From positions 149,001-213,000 of the forward strand of contig CAUYUJ010017651.1 of the NCBI GenBank assembly GCA_963575745.1: a stretch of 64,000 bases of DNA, read 5' to 3'. Under the pieces are notes generated by a model, which did no database searches, was not told the origin of the DNA, and saw nothing but the letters and a program-made list of their open reading frames with translations. The translations under genes and the position numbers were made by a program. Positions 1-8,848 of this stretch are shown in pieces. Positions within the stretch are counted from its first letter, which is position 1; each line of letters begins with the position of its first letter. The stretch comes from Prorocentrum cordatum (lineage: Eukaryota; Sar; Dinophyceae; Prorocentrales; Prorocentraceae).

Positions 1-885
1 TCTTACAAACGTCGCTGTCGAGGTACGGAGAGTATTGGACAGAGATCATGGCAATATACATTAGCTGAGTTTTTCGGAGATGATTGGTGGATTCATTTCA
101 CAGGCTCCCAGCTTGGATTTATGCAATACGCCACGCACCTTTGTACTCATAGCATGCTTCAATGTTTCCAGGAGGTGTCGACGTGCGGACCTGTGAGTTC
201 GCCCGCATATTTGGCGCCCTCCGAGCATGGTGAAATCCAGGTGAGCACGGATGATAGTCCGATGGCTGCTGAGAAACTTGCAAAGCGCATCGCTCTTCAT
301 AATATGAAAGCAACCCGTTGGAACCTGGAGGCCCCTGGAATCCCTCTGGAGGTGGTGGGTGACTCGCTTCTCGTGGTTAGCTGGGCTACGGGACGGTGGC
401 GGGCAGATAATAGATCATATGCGGATAGAATATCAAAAATTATCAATACGCTTGATGGGCTTTGTTGCAGCTATAATATACGACCTCCAGCGCCGGGTAT
501 GGATCTTATTCGTCATGATTTTCGGGAGTGGAATACTCGTGCCGACGTTCTTACACACCAGGCCCGAGAGGGCCAGATTTCTAGTTCAGAATGTAGTCCG
601 TATACACATGATTATGAGACAGAATTTTACGTTGCTGCTGCTATTCGGGCTGGTTTCGATGGCGGCGTGTCGTCTGAGGGATGTGGGTGCGGTTGCTGGA
701 TAGACATAGGCCTCAAACCTCGGTATTGGGATCGACGGGACCCCGCTCAGCTGATATGGAAGTCAGTTTTTGAGAGGGCTTGGCTTATTTCTCCGACCAC
801 AACTGTTACTGATACAGAACTCAGTGCTTTGGAGTGCATCGTGACTGCGCTCCCACAGGCAGTTCTATGGTTATCACAGACTTGA
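1..885 (+). CDS. Non-LTR retroelement ORF, C-terminal part with RNase H motifs (copy A)
   Basis: The frame is open from the first base of the window to a TGA at 883-885, so the 5' end lies outside. The first 40 codons include an Arg-rich stretch and a Trp-rich stretch (AEFFGDDWW), resembling the segment that follows reverse transcriptase in some LINE proteins; this is a weak likeness. RNase H-type motifs follow: GDSLLVVSW (Asp at 361-363), FREWNTRAD (Asp at 544-546), AGFDGGVSSEGCGCGCW (Asp at 658-660) and TVTDTELSALE (Glu near 817). All four acidic positions of an RNase H active site are present, but in the order third, fourth, first, second of the classical fold. The known role of the domain is removal of RNA from the RNA-DNA hybrid during reverse transcription. 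Two further copies with the same order (1173-1757, 4200-4751) support a real family. Alternative: the end of one RNase H domain fused to the start of a second. Confidence 0.6.
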   Translation, partial: SYKRRCRGTESIGQRSWQYTLAEFFGDDWWIHFTGSQLGFMQYATHLCTHSMLQCFQEVSTCGPVSSPAYLAPSEHGEIQVSTDDSPMAAEKLAKRIALHNMKATRWNLEAPGIPLEVVGDSLLVVSWATGRWRADNRSYADRISKIINTLDGLCCSYNIRPPAPGMDLIRHDFREWNTRADVLTHQAREGQISSSECSPYTHDYETEFYVAAAIRAGFDGGVSSEGCGCGCWIDIGLKPRYWDRRDPAQLIWKSVFERAWLISPTTTVTDTELSALECIVTALPQAVLWLSQT

Positions 886-1171
886 TAGTTGCAGCTTTTC
901 TCATTTCATTGTTCTTCCTCATACTATGATATACTCAGCTTCGCTGGGACTTCTCTATTTTCTCTTGCATGTTTAGTTGACTGCACTTTGATTCATTTCT
1001 GTGTGCGTTTGCTCGTTCGCTCATATTTGTGATTGATGATTCATCGCAGCTTCGCTGCTCTGGGTTGTCTTGACTTTAGGTTCGAATAAGAGCTTGCGCT
1101 TCCTGATGACACCTGACCTCATGCTTGCTCGTGGCCCTAGGGCCAGTAGGAGCCTCGCAAAGCCGCAAAAA
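1..1171 (+). mobile_element. LINE-type retroelement fragment, copy A
   Basis: Consists of the RNase H-bearing ORF (to 885) and a 3' untranslated part of about 285 bp (886-1171). Near the end is the palindrome GGCCCTAGGGCC (1133-1144), and the terminus is A-rich (GCAAAGCCGCAAAAA). Copy C near 4931-4964 ends with a longer version of the same palindrome and a similar A-rich tail, which fixes the 3' end. Copy B starts directly after the tail with no satellite between them. The upstream boundary is outside the window. Confidence 0.55.
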
Positions 1172-1800
1172 CTTCGAGAATGCCAGCGTCTGGAACTATG
1201 AGGCTGAAGGGATTCCCGTCGAGCTCTGTGGTGACTCGCAGGTGGTAGTGAACTGGCTGGTGGGACAATATGTATGTACGACGGAAGTGTATTGTGAGAC
1301 CATTGCACACATTCAAAGTATATTATACAGATTACACTTCAATTACCGCGTGAATCTGAGGCCGCCGTCTTGGGGTTTAGATCCCTGGAAGTGGTTTTAT
1401 CGTGAGGGAAACGAGCGTGCTGATGCTGAAACTTGGAAGGCCCGCACGGGCCAGAACCATCGTACTTTCGACCCGTGCATTCATACTCTCAGAAGGGAAC
1501 AAATAAAGGGGATTCGCGGCTACTTCGATGGTGGTCGTTCCTCCCACGGTGTTGGCATTGGTTGGGTTATTGACTTATTCGTGCTCCCCCTCCCTGCTCT
1601 TCAACACTCTCAAGGCTCTTGGCTATTCAGTATAGCCTCGGAGGCTGCCGCCATCCCGCCGACCTGCACGGTTAGTCAAGCTGAGCTCTTGGCCAGCAAG
1701 CGCCTCGCTGAAGGTGTTGAGCACCTGCTGCTCCTCTGCTGCGGACCTGAATCCTGAGCGGGGGCTCCTCTGTCCCTGTGGGCTCCGAGCAAAGCAAAAA
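1172..1800 (+). mobile_element. 5'-truncated LINE fragment, copy B
   Basis: Starts abruptly inside the ORF right after the A-rich tail of copy A and ends with GAGCAAAGCAAAAA, joined to CCAAGGTTGACGG, the loop and right arm of the satellite stem-loop (1801-1832). Copy C joins the satellite at exactly the same base. There is no target-site copy on its left side; instead copy A is there. Confidence 0.5.
1173..1757 (+). pseudogene. 5'-truncated RNase H-bearing LINE ORF (copy B)
   Basis: Homologous to copy A from the residues just before its GDS motif (WNYEAEGIP here, WNLEAPGIP in A). Motifs in order: GDSQVVVNW, REGNERADAE, GYFDGGRSSHGVGIGWVI and TVSQAELLASKRLAEG; the last two are close to textbook first-strand and helix-A RNase H sequences. 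An upstream ATG at 1125 lies in the tail of copy A, so it is not the true start; homology begins at about 1172. The frame is otherwise intact to a TGA at 1755-1757. Divergence from copy A is large, so the two are different lineages or old copies. Unlikely to be expressed as it stands because it lacks the reverse transcriptase. Confidence 0.55.
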
Positions 1801-1832
1801 CCAAGGTTGACGGTTTACCGCCGGCGCCCAGT
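1801..1832 (+). repeat. Right half of satellite stem-loop after LINE copy B
   Basis: Holds only the loop and right arm (GGTTTACCGCCGG) plus the CGCCCAGT end. The left arm (CCGGCGGTAA) that normally precedes it is missing and is replaced by LINE sequence, as expected if the LINE copies inserted into the loop and the left arm lies upstream of the window. Confidence 0.6.
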
Positions 1833-2879
1833 CCGGAGCGCTGGAGAGCTAGTTGGCAAGAAAAATCTCGACGGACCTTTTGATGACTTTTGGTCGGTTG
1901 AAAATTTTGTTCTCGAAATTTGACAATTCGTTAGAGCTCTAGTATTTTTTCCCATGATATTCGATCTTATTCCCGCTCGCCATCTTGATCTCAGCTCGAT
2001 CGGGTAACTTTGAAGGCCAAAAAGCAGGCAGGCGGAAACGGCCGTTTCGAGTCATCTTGATACGCGCTGTCGGTTTTCTCAAGATAACTCGAGCTTTAGG
2101 ACAACTACAGAGCTGGTCAGCACAGCTATTGCATTCAGAATGATCAGGCGCGTTCGCCGGTTCAATCCAGAGGTCCGAACTCGGTCTGCTAGCCGAGCTA
2201 GGGTCGCAAAGCTATTCGTATTATTCGAGTCATTGTAGCAGACGCTCTCTGTTTTTCGTACTTAACTCGATCTCTAGGGCGGCGACAGAGCTGATAATCA
2301 CAGAAATCGATTGAGAATTAACAGGCGCGTTCGTCTGTTGAATCAAGAGCTCTGAACTAGGCCTGCTCCCCGAGCTAGGTTCGCGAACCTATTGGTATTG
2401 TTCGAGTCATCTCGAGAAGTTCTCTCGGTTTTCTGTACTTAACTCGTGCTGGGGGAGGGCTACAGTGCTGCTCGTCACAGGAATCGATTTCGAGACATCA
2501 GGCGCGTGCGTTCGTCGAACCGAGAGCTCGGAACTCGGTCTGCTGCTTAAACGAGATCCGCGAACCTGTTCTATTATTCGAGTCATCCTGAGAGGTACTC
2601 TCGGTTTTCTGCACTTAACTCAGGCTGTATGGGGGGATGCAGAGCTGGTAATCACAGGAATCGATCCGCAGACATCAGACGCGTCCGTCTGTCGCATTCA
2701 GAGGTCTGAACTGGGTTTCATACTCGAGCTCGATTGGAAAACTGTTCGAGAGGTCTATAATCGCTTGGGCTGATAAACTAGTCGTTATCTGAAATTCTTT
2801 TCCACATTATATATTGTCAGGAAGCTCTACGAGTCCCCCGGCGGTAAGAAAGGTTGACGGTTTACCGCCGGCGTCCAGT
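1833..2879 (+). repeat. Composite satellite array S1
   Basis: A leader of about 200 bp (GGAGAGCTAGT, then a TTGGCAAGAAAAATCTCG-type segment, then ATCTCAGCTCGATCGGGTA) precedes monomers that begin with GAGTCAT at about 2049, 2227, 2404 and 2580, a period of 176-178 bp. Each monomer carries three short inverted repeats: CTGTAG/CTACAG, CAGGCG/CGCCTG and CTCGG/CCGAG. The array ends with GGAAGCTCTACGAG and the stem-loop at 2835-2879. The long frame at 2465-2773 is satellite read-through. Confidence 0.8.
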
Positions 2880-3076
2880 AACTCGTAGAGCTTCCCTTAG
2901 CAAGTCATTGCTGGAAGCTTAAGAGTAATTCCGGAGCGCTGGAGAGCTAGTAACTCGTAGAGCTTCCCTCAGCGAGTTATAACTCGTAGCGCTTCCCTTA
3001 GCAAGTTATAACTCGTAGAGCTTCCCTTAGCAAGTTATTGCTGGAAGCTTTAGAGTAATTCCGAAGCGCTGGAGAG
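2880..3076 (+). repeat. Nested F1 foldback microelements
   Basis: F1 is about 50 bp: ACTCGTAGAGCTTCC, then AGCAA-GTTA-TTGCT, then GGAAGCTTAAGAGT, so it folds into a nearly continuous hairpin. Here one whole F1 (2880-2930) is followed by GGAGAGCTAGT. Then come two 29-bp left halves (from about 2950 and 2980), each ending in the loop bases GTTAT, and then another whole F1 (about 3009-3058). The pattern reads as F1 inserted repeatedly into its own loop. Confidence 0.65.
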
Positions 3077-4188
3077 CTAGTTGGCAAGAAAAATCTCGAC
3101 GGAACTTTTGGTGACTTTTAGTCGGTTGAAAATTTTGTTCTCGAAATTTGACCATTCGTTAGAGCTCTAGTATTTTTTTCCGTGATATTCGATCTTATTC
3201 CCGCTCGCCATCTTGATCTCAGCTCGATCGGGTAACTTTGAAGGCCAAAAAGCACTGTGGCGGGAACGCCCGTTTCGAGTCATCTTGATACGCGCTGTCG
3301 GTTTTCTGAACATAACTCGAGCTCTAGGGCAGCTACAGAGCTGGTAAGCACAGCTAATGCATGCAGAATGATCAGGCGCGTCGCCTGTTGAACCCAGAGG
3401 TCTGAACTCGGTCTGTGAGCCGAGCTAGGTCCGGAAACCTGTTCGTATTATTCGAGTCATCTTGACAGAAACTCTCGGTTTTCTGGTCTTAACTCGAGCT
3501 GTAAGACAGTTACAGAGCTGGCAAGCACACCTATCGCAGTCAGAATCATTAGGCGCGTTCGCCTGTTAAATCTAGAGGTCTGAACTCGGTCTGCTAGCCG
3601 AGCTAGGTTCGCAAACCTATTCGTATTATTTGGGTCATCTTGATAGGCACCCTCGGTTTTCTGTACTTAACTCGAGCCGTAGGGCAGCTACAGAGCTCGT
3701 AGTCACAGAAATCTATTGGAAATCACCAGGCGCCTTTGTTCGTTGACTCGAGAGCACTGAACTTGGCCTGCTGCCCGAGCTAGGTTCGCAAAACTATTCG
3801 TATTGTTCGAGTCATCCTGAGAAGTGCTGTCGGTATTTCGTGCTGGGGGGAGGCTACAGTGCTGCTGGGGACAGCAATCGATTTAGAGACATCAGGCGCA
3901 TCCGTCTGCGGAGACCAGAGCTCGGAACTCGTCTGCTGCCCGAATTAGGTCTGCGAAACTACTGTATTGTTGGAGTCATCCTGAGAGGTGCTGTCAGTTT
4001 TCTGCACTCACTCGGGCTGTAGGGGGGCTGCAGGGCTGGTAATGATAGAAGTCGACTCGCAGACATCAGACGCGTCCGCCTGTCGCATTGAGAGGACACA
4101 AAATATTTACTATGAGTCGGAATGTTGGTAGGTCCTCGGTGTTCTCAACTTCAGTCGAGCTGGAAGCTCTACGAGTCTCCCGGCGGTA
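3077..4188 (+). repeat. Composite satellite array S2 (subfamily I)
   Basis: The leader is followed by monomers starting at 3277, 3454, 3632, 3809 and 3973 (periods 177, 178, 177, 164). The 3' tail contains AAAATATTTACTATGAGTC and ends in GGAAGCTCTACGAG plus the left arm of the stem-loop. Nearly identical by eye to S3, S5 and S6, so these four are recent copies of one higher-order unit of about 1.1 kb. The stem-loop at its end is split by LINE copy C. Confidence 0.8.
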
Positions 4189-4200
4189 ACCAAGGTCGAC
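4189..4200 (+). repeat. Left copy of 12-bp target-site duplication
   Basis: ACCAAGGTCGAC lies directly 5' of LINE copy C. Its partner ACCAAGGTTGAC is at 4965-4976, with one mismatch. Uninterrupted stem-loops elsewhere contain this 12-mer once, so the duplication is tied to the insertion. Confidence 0.6.
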
Positions 4201-4751
4201 TCTCTCTTCTTATCATTTGCTGGCTCTGCGGCCTCTGGAAGGCAGATAATCACTTATACCAGAGACGTGTTGATAATATGATTAATGCTTTGGAAGGAAT
4301 GTGTTGTATGTATGGTGTGAGACCTGCTGAAGCAGGACGCGATCTTTTCAAACATGAGTTTCGGGAATGGAATGAGAAAGCCGACCTCCTTACCCACCAG
4401 GCCCGCGAGGGCCACCAATACACGAACGAACAGTACCAGTTGCAGCCATACGAACAGTCATGCTATGAACCTTGCCTCATCAAAGCGGGCTTTGATGGTG
4501 GTGTGTGCAGCCTGGGAGCAGGAAGTGGAGCTTGGATTCAGATTGGACTGCGTTCTCGATTCTCCCATCTCTCGCCTACCTCTTCCTTCAGTGAGTCCCC
4601 ACAGATTATCTTCAAAGACGTTTACGTTTGCTCCTTCGCTCTCCAAGACGGGTCCACAGTGACGGATACGGAACTCTCCGCTGCAGAGTGCGTCATCGCA
4701 GCACTCCCACGGGTTTTGCAGGCCTATTTCAGCGATAAGTTGTGTGATTGA
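4200..4751 (+). pseudogene. 5'-truncated RNase H-bearing LINE ORF (copy C)
   Basis: Begins at SLLIICWLCGLW, just after the position of the GD residues, then FREWNEKADLLTHQAREG, AGFDGGVCSLGAGSGAW and TVTDTELSAAECVIAAL, to a TGA at 4749-4751. Closest to copy A (shared REWN-RAD/KAD, LTHQAREG and TVTDTELSA blocks). The motif order matches copies A and B. The long linker between the AGFDGG and TELSA motifs is expanded and Ser/Pro rich. The ATG at 4122 lies in satellite and is not a true start. Confidence 0.55.
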
Positions 4752-4964
4752 TGATTCTCTTTCGTGTGTTGCCTTCATGCGTGCACACATTGTGTTGATG
4801 TACACACACCTTATAAGAGCTGCCAGAGGCTACCGCCGAAGCCGCCCCCCACGTGCTTGGCGTGGTGAGGCTTTCGCCTTAGCCGCTCGGTGGCCCGCGT
4901 TTGGCGTGCCCGCCCGCCTCGGACTGGACGGGGCCCTAGGGCCCGTGTGTCCGCGAAACGAAAA
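4201..4964 (+). mobile_element. 5'-truncated LINE fragment, copy C, inserted in a satellite stem-loop
   Basis: Starts inside the codons of the GDS motif and ends with the palindrome GGGCCCTAGGGCCC (4931-4944) and an A-rich tail, GCGAAACGAAAAA. It is flanked by a 12-bp direct repeat that belongs to the stem-loop loop. 5' truncation, an A-rich 3' end and a short target duplication are the known marks of target-primed reverse transcription. The inserted sequence replaces nothing: satellite S2 ends on the left and the right arm of the same hairpin resumes on the right. Confidence 0.65.
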
Positions 4965-4976
4965 ACCAAGGTTGAC
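4965..4976 (+). repeat. Right copy of 12-bp target-site duplication
   Basis: ACCAAGGTTGAC directly 3' of the A-rich end of LINE copy C; partner of 4189-4200. Confidence 0.6.
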
Positions 4977-4997
4977 GGTTTACCGCCGGCGTCCAGT

Positions 4998-6182
4998 AGC
5001 TGGAAGCTTTAGAGTAATTCCGGAGCGCTGGAGAGCTAGTTGGCAAGAAAAATCTCGACGGAACTTTTGCAGACTTTTGCTCGGTTGAAAATTTTGTTCT
5101 CGAAATTCAACAATTCGTTTGAGCTCTAGTATTTTTTCCCGTGATATTCGATCTCATTCCCGCTCGCCATCTTGATCTCAGCTCGATCGGGTAACTTTGA
5201 AGGCCAAAAAGCACTGTGGCGGGAACGCCCGTTTCGAGTCATCTTGATACGCGCTGTCGGTTTTATGGACATAAATCGAGCTCTAGGGAAGCTAAAGAGC
5301 TGGTAAGCACAGCTAATGCATGCAGAATGATCAGGCGCGTTCGCCTGTTGAACCCAGAGGTCTGAACTCGTCCTGTGAGCCGAGCTAGGTTCGAAAACCT
5401 GTTCGTATTATTCGAGTCATCTTGACAGAAACTCTCGGTTTTCTGGTCTCAACTCGAGCTGTAAGACAGCTACAGAGCTGGCAAGCACACCTATCGCAGT
5501 CAGAATCGTCAGGCGCGTTCGCCTGTTAAATCTAGAGGTCTGAACTCGGTCTGCTAGCCGAGCTAGGTCCGCAAACCTATTCGTGTTATTTGGGTCATCT
5601 TGATAGGCGCCCTCGGTTTTCTGTACTTAACTCGAGCCGTAGGGCAGCTACAGAGCTCGTAGTCACAGAAATCTATTGGAAATCACCAGGCGCCTTTGTT
5701 CGTTGACCCGAGAGCACTGAACTTGGCCTGCTGCCCGAGCTAGGTTCGCAAAACTATTCGTATTGTTCGAGTCATCCTGAGAAGTGCTGTCGGTATTTCG
5801 TGCTGGGGGGAGGCTACAGTGCTGCTGGGGACAGCAATCGATTTAGAGACATCAGGCGCATCCGCCTGCGGAGACCAGAGCTCGGAAATCGTCTGCTGCC
5901 CGCATTAGGTCTGCGAAACTACTGTATTGTTGGAGTCATCCTGAGAGGTGCTGTCAGTTTTCTGCACTCAACTCGGGCTGTAGGGGGGCTGTAGGGCTGG
6001 TAATGATAGAAGTCGACTCGCAGACATCAGACGCGTCCGTCTGTCGCATTGAGAGGACACGAAATATTTACTATGAGTCGGAATGTTGGTAGGTCCTCGG
6101 TGTTCTCAACTTCAGTCGAGCTGGAAGCTCTACGAGTCTCCCGGCGGTAACCAAGGTTGACGGTTTACCGCCGGCGTCCAGT
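4998..6182 (+). repeat. Composite satellite array S3 (subfamily I)
   Basis: Same architecture and nearly the same sequence as S2, including the GTGCTGGGGGGAGGCTACAG monomer variant near 5799. It starts with a short AGCTGGAAGCTTTAGAGTAA piece (the 3' half of F1) and ends with an uninterrupted stem-loop at 6139-6182. It shows what the S2 terminus looked like before the LINE inserted. Confidence 0.8.
6139..6182 (+). repeat. Satellite stem-loop, reference copy
   Basis: After GCTCTACGAG comes CCGGCGGTAA-CC, a loop of about 9 nt around AAGGTTGAC, then GG-TTTACCGCCGG and CGTCCAGT. The arms pair over 10 bp, plus two more after a one-base bulge. About 45 whole or partial copies occur between 1801 and 45028. 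Plus-strand examples end at 2879, 7589, 10002, 11166, 13943, 15438, 15680, 16681, 17700, 19054, 20246, 20583, 20923, 21908, 22805, 23141, 24329, 24667, 25001, 26291, 26652, 32180, 36206, 36524, 38171, 39345, 41747, 42028, 42346, 43414, 43491, 43867, 44267, 44690 and 45028. Minus-strand copies begin near 25030, 26784, 28548 and 33452. Confidence 0.8.
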
Positions 6183-7589
6183 AGCTGGAAGCTAAGAGTA
6201 ATTCCGGCGCGCCGGAGAGCTAGTTGGCTCGAAAAAAAAGAACTGAACTTTTCACAACTTTTGGTCGGTTGAAAATTATGTTCTCGAAATTCAACAATTC
6301 GTTTGAGCTCTAGTATTTTTTCTCGTGATATTCGATCTTATTCCCGCTCGCCATCTTGATCTCAGCTCGATCGGGTACCTTTTACTGCCAAAAAGCACAC
6401 TGGCGGGAACGGCCGTTTCGAGTCATCTTGATACGCGTTGTCGGTATCTTGTACTTAACTCCAGCTGTAGGACAGCTACAGAGCTGGTAAGCACAGCTAT
6501 CGCACTCAGAATCATCAGGCGCGTTCGCCTGTTGAATCCAGAGGTCTGAACTCGCTCTGCTAGCCGAGCTAGGTCCGCAAATCTATTCGTATTATTCGAG
6601 TCAACTTGATATGCGTTGTCGGTATTTTCTACTTAGCTCGAGCTGTGGGGCAGCTACAGTGCTGATAAGCACACCTATTGCACTCATAATCATTAGGCGC
6701 GTTCGCCTGTTGAATTCATAGGTCTGAATTCGGTCTGCTAGCCGAGCTAGGTCCGCAAACCTATTCGTATTATTCGATTCAACTTGATACACGTGGTGGG
6801 TATTTTGTACTTAATCCGAGCTGCAGAGCAGCTACAGTGCTGGTAAGCACAGCTATCGCACTCAGAATCACCAGACGCGTTCGCCTCTTGACTCAAGAGG
6901 TCTGAACTCGGTCTGCTAGCCGAGCTAGGTCCGCAAATCTATTCTTATTATTCGAGTCATCTTCACAAACGCTCTCGGTATTTCCTGTACTTAACTCGAG
7001 CTGTAGGCAGCTACAGAGCCTACAGCCACATAAATCGATTGAGAATTATCGGGCGCGTTTGTCTGTTGTATCGAGAGCTCTGAACTCGGCCTGCTGTGCG
7101 AGCTCGGTTCGCGAAACTATTCGTCGAATCATCGTGAACATTGCTCTCAATTTTCTGCACTCAACTCGTGCTGCGGGAGGGCTATAGTGCTGCGGGTCAT
7201 AGAAATCGGTTTGCACACATCCGGCGCGTTCGTTGGTCGACTCGCGAGCTCAGAACTTGGTCTACTGCTCGAAACAGGTCTGCGAAACTATTATATTATT
7301 CGAGTCTTCCTGAGAGATGCTGTCGGTTTCCTGCACTTAACTCGGGCTGTAGGGGGGCTGCAGGGCTGGTAATCATATGAGTGGATTCGCAGATATCAGA
7401 CGCGCCCGCTTGTCGCATTCAGAGGTCTGAACTCGGTCTGATGAGACGCGTCCGCTTGTCGCATTCAGAGGTCAAACAATATTCACTATGAGTCAGAATG
7501 TTGGTAGGTGCTCTCGGTTTTCTCAGCTTGGAAGCTCTACGAGTTCCCCGGCGGTAACCAAGGTTGACGGTTTACCGCCGGCGCCCAGT
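6183..7589 (+). repeat. Composite satellite array S4 (subfamily II)
   Basis: Leader with GGAGAGCTAGTTGGCTCG and a homopurine AAAAAAAAGAACTGAAC segment, then about six monomers, including three very similar ones around 6430-6960. The tail has a short duplication of CAGACGCGTCCGCTTGTCGC-type sequence near 7403-7470 and ends in the stem-loop at about 7547-7589. Most similar to S10. Confidence 0.75.
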
Positions 7590-7759
7590 TGGCAAGAAAA
7601 ATCTCGACGGACCTTTGCTGACTTTTGGTTGGTTAAAAATAACTCGTAGAGCTTCCCTTAGCAAGTTATAGCTGGAAGCTTTAGAGTAACTCGTAGAGCT
7701 CCCCTTAGCAAGTTATTGCTGGAAGCTTTAGAGTAATTCCGAAGCGCTGGAGAGCTAGT
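7590..7759 (+). repeat. F1 microelements and leader fragments
   Basis: A short piece of array leader (TTGGCAAGAAAAATCTCGAC, about 50 bp) is followed by two F1 hairpins (about 7637-7685 and 7686-7735) joined so that the second starts at the AGAGT end of the first. The loop of the first reads GTTATAGCT, a variant of the usual GTTATTGCT. Confidence 0.6.
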
Positions 7760-8848
7760 TGGCAGGAAAAATCTCGACGGAACTTTTGGTGACTTTTGGT
7801 CGGTTGAAAATTTTGTTCTCGAAATTTGACTATTCGTTAGAGCTCTAGTATTTTTCTCCGTGATATTCGATCTTATTCCCGCTGGCCATCTTGATCTCAG
7901 CTAGATCGGGTAACTTTGAAGGCCAAAAAGCACTCTGGCGGGAACGCCCGTTTCGAGTCATCTTGATACGCGCTGTCGGTGTTCTGAAGATAACTCGAGC
8001 TCTAGGGCAGCTACAGAGCTGGTAAGCACAGCTAATGCATGCAGAATGATCAGGCGCGTTCGCCTGTTGAACCCAGAGGTCTGAACTCGATCTGTGAGCC
8101 GAGCTAGGTCCGGAAATCTGTTCGTATTATTCGAGTCATCTTGACAGAAACTCTCGGTTTTCTGGTCTTAACTCGAGCTGTAAGACAGCTACAGAGCTGG
8201 CGAGCACAGCTATCGCAGTCAGAATCATTAGGCGCGTTCGCCTGTTAAATCTAGAGGTCTGAACTCGGTCTGCTAGCCGAGCTAGGTCCGCAAACCTATT
8301 CGTATTATTTGGGTCATCTTGATAGGCGCCCTCGGTTTTCTGTACTTAACTCGAGCCGTAGGGCAGCTACAGAGCTCGTAGTCACAGAAATCTATTGGAA
8401 ATCGCCAGGCGCCTTTGTTCGTTGACTCGAGAGCACTGAACTTGGCCTGCTGCTCGAGCTAGGTTCGCAAAACTATTCGTATTGTTCGAGTCATCCTGAG
8501 AAGTGCTGTCGGTATTTCGTGCTGGGGGGAGGCTACAGTGCTGCTTGGGAGAGCACTCGATTTAAAGACCTCAGGCGCATCCGCATGCGGAGACCAGAGC
8601 TCGGAACTCGTCTGCTGCCCGAATTAGGTCTGCGAAACTACTGTATTGTTGGAGTCATCCTGAGAGGTGCTGTCAGTTTTCTGCACTCAACTCGGGCTGT
8701 AGGGGGGCTGCAGGGCTGGTAATGATAGAAGTCGACTCGCAGACATCAGACGCGTCCGCCTGTCGCATTGAGAGGACACAAAATATTTACTATCAGTCGG
8801 AATGTTGGTAGGTCCTCGGTGTTCCCAACTTCAGTCGAGCTGGAAGCT
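7760..8848 (+). repeat. Composite satellite array S5 (subfamily I), terminus lost
   Basis: Near-identical to S2, S3 and S6, but after TCGAGCTGGAAGCTC (to about 8849) it runs straight into GGAGAGCTAGTTGGC of the next leader. The stem-loop and the usual junction pieces are deleted, apparently by recombination in the shared AGCTC/GAGCT bases. Confidence 0.75.

Noticed and set aside
3800-3820. tRNA B-box-like word GTTCGAGTC in many satellite monomers, suggesting a tRNA-derived SINE
   Set aside because: There is no T-arm stem around it, the A-box-like match (AGAGCTGGTAAGCACA) is far away and weak, and no tRNA fold can be drawn. Could be revisited with a covariance search.
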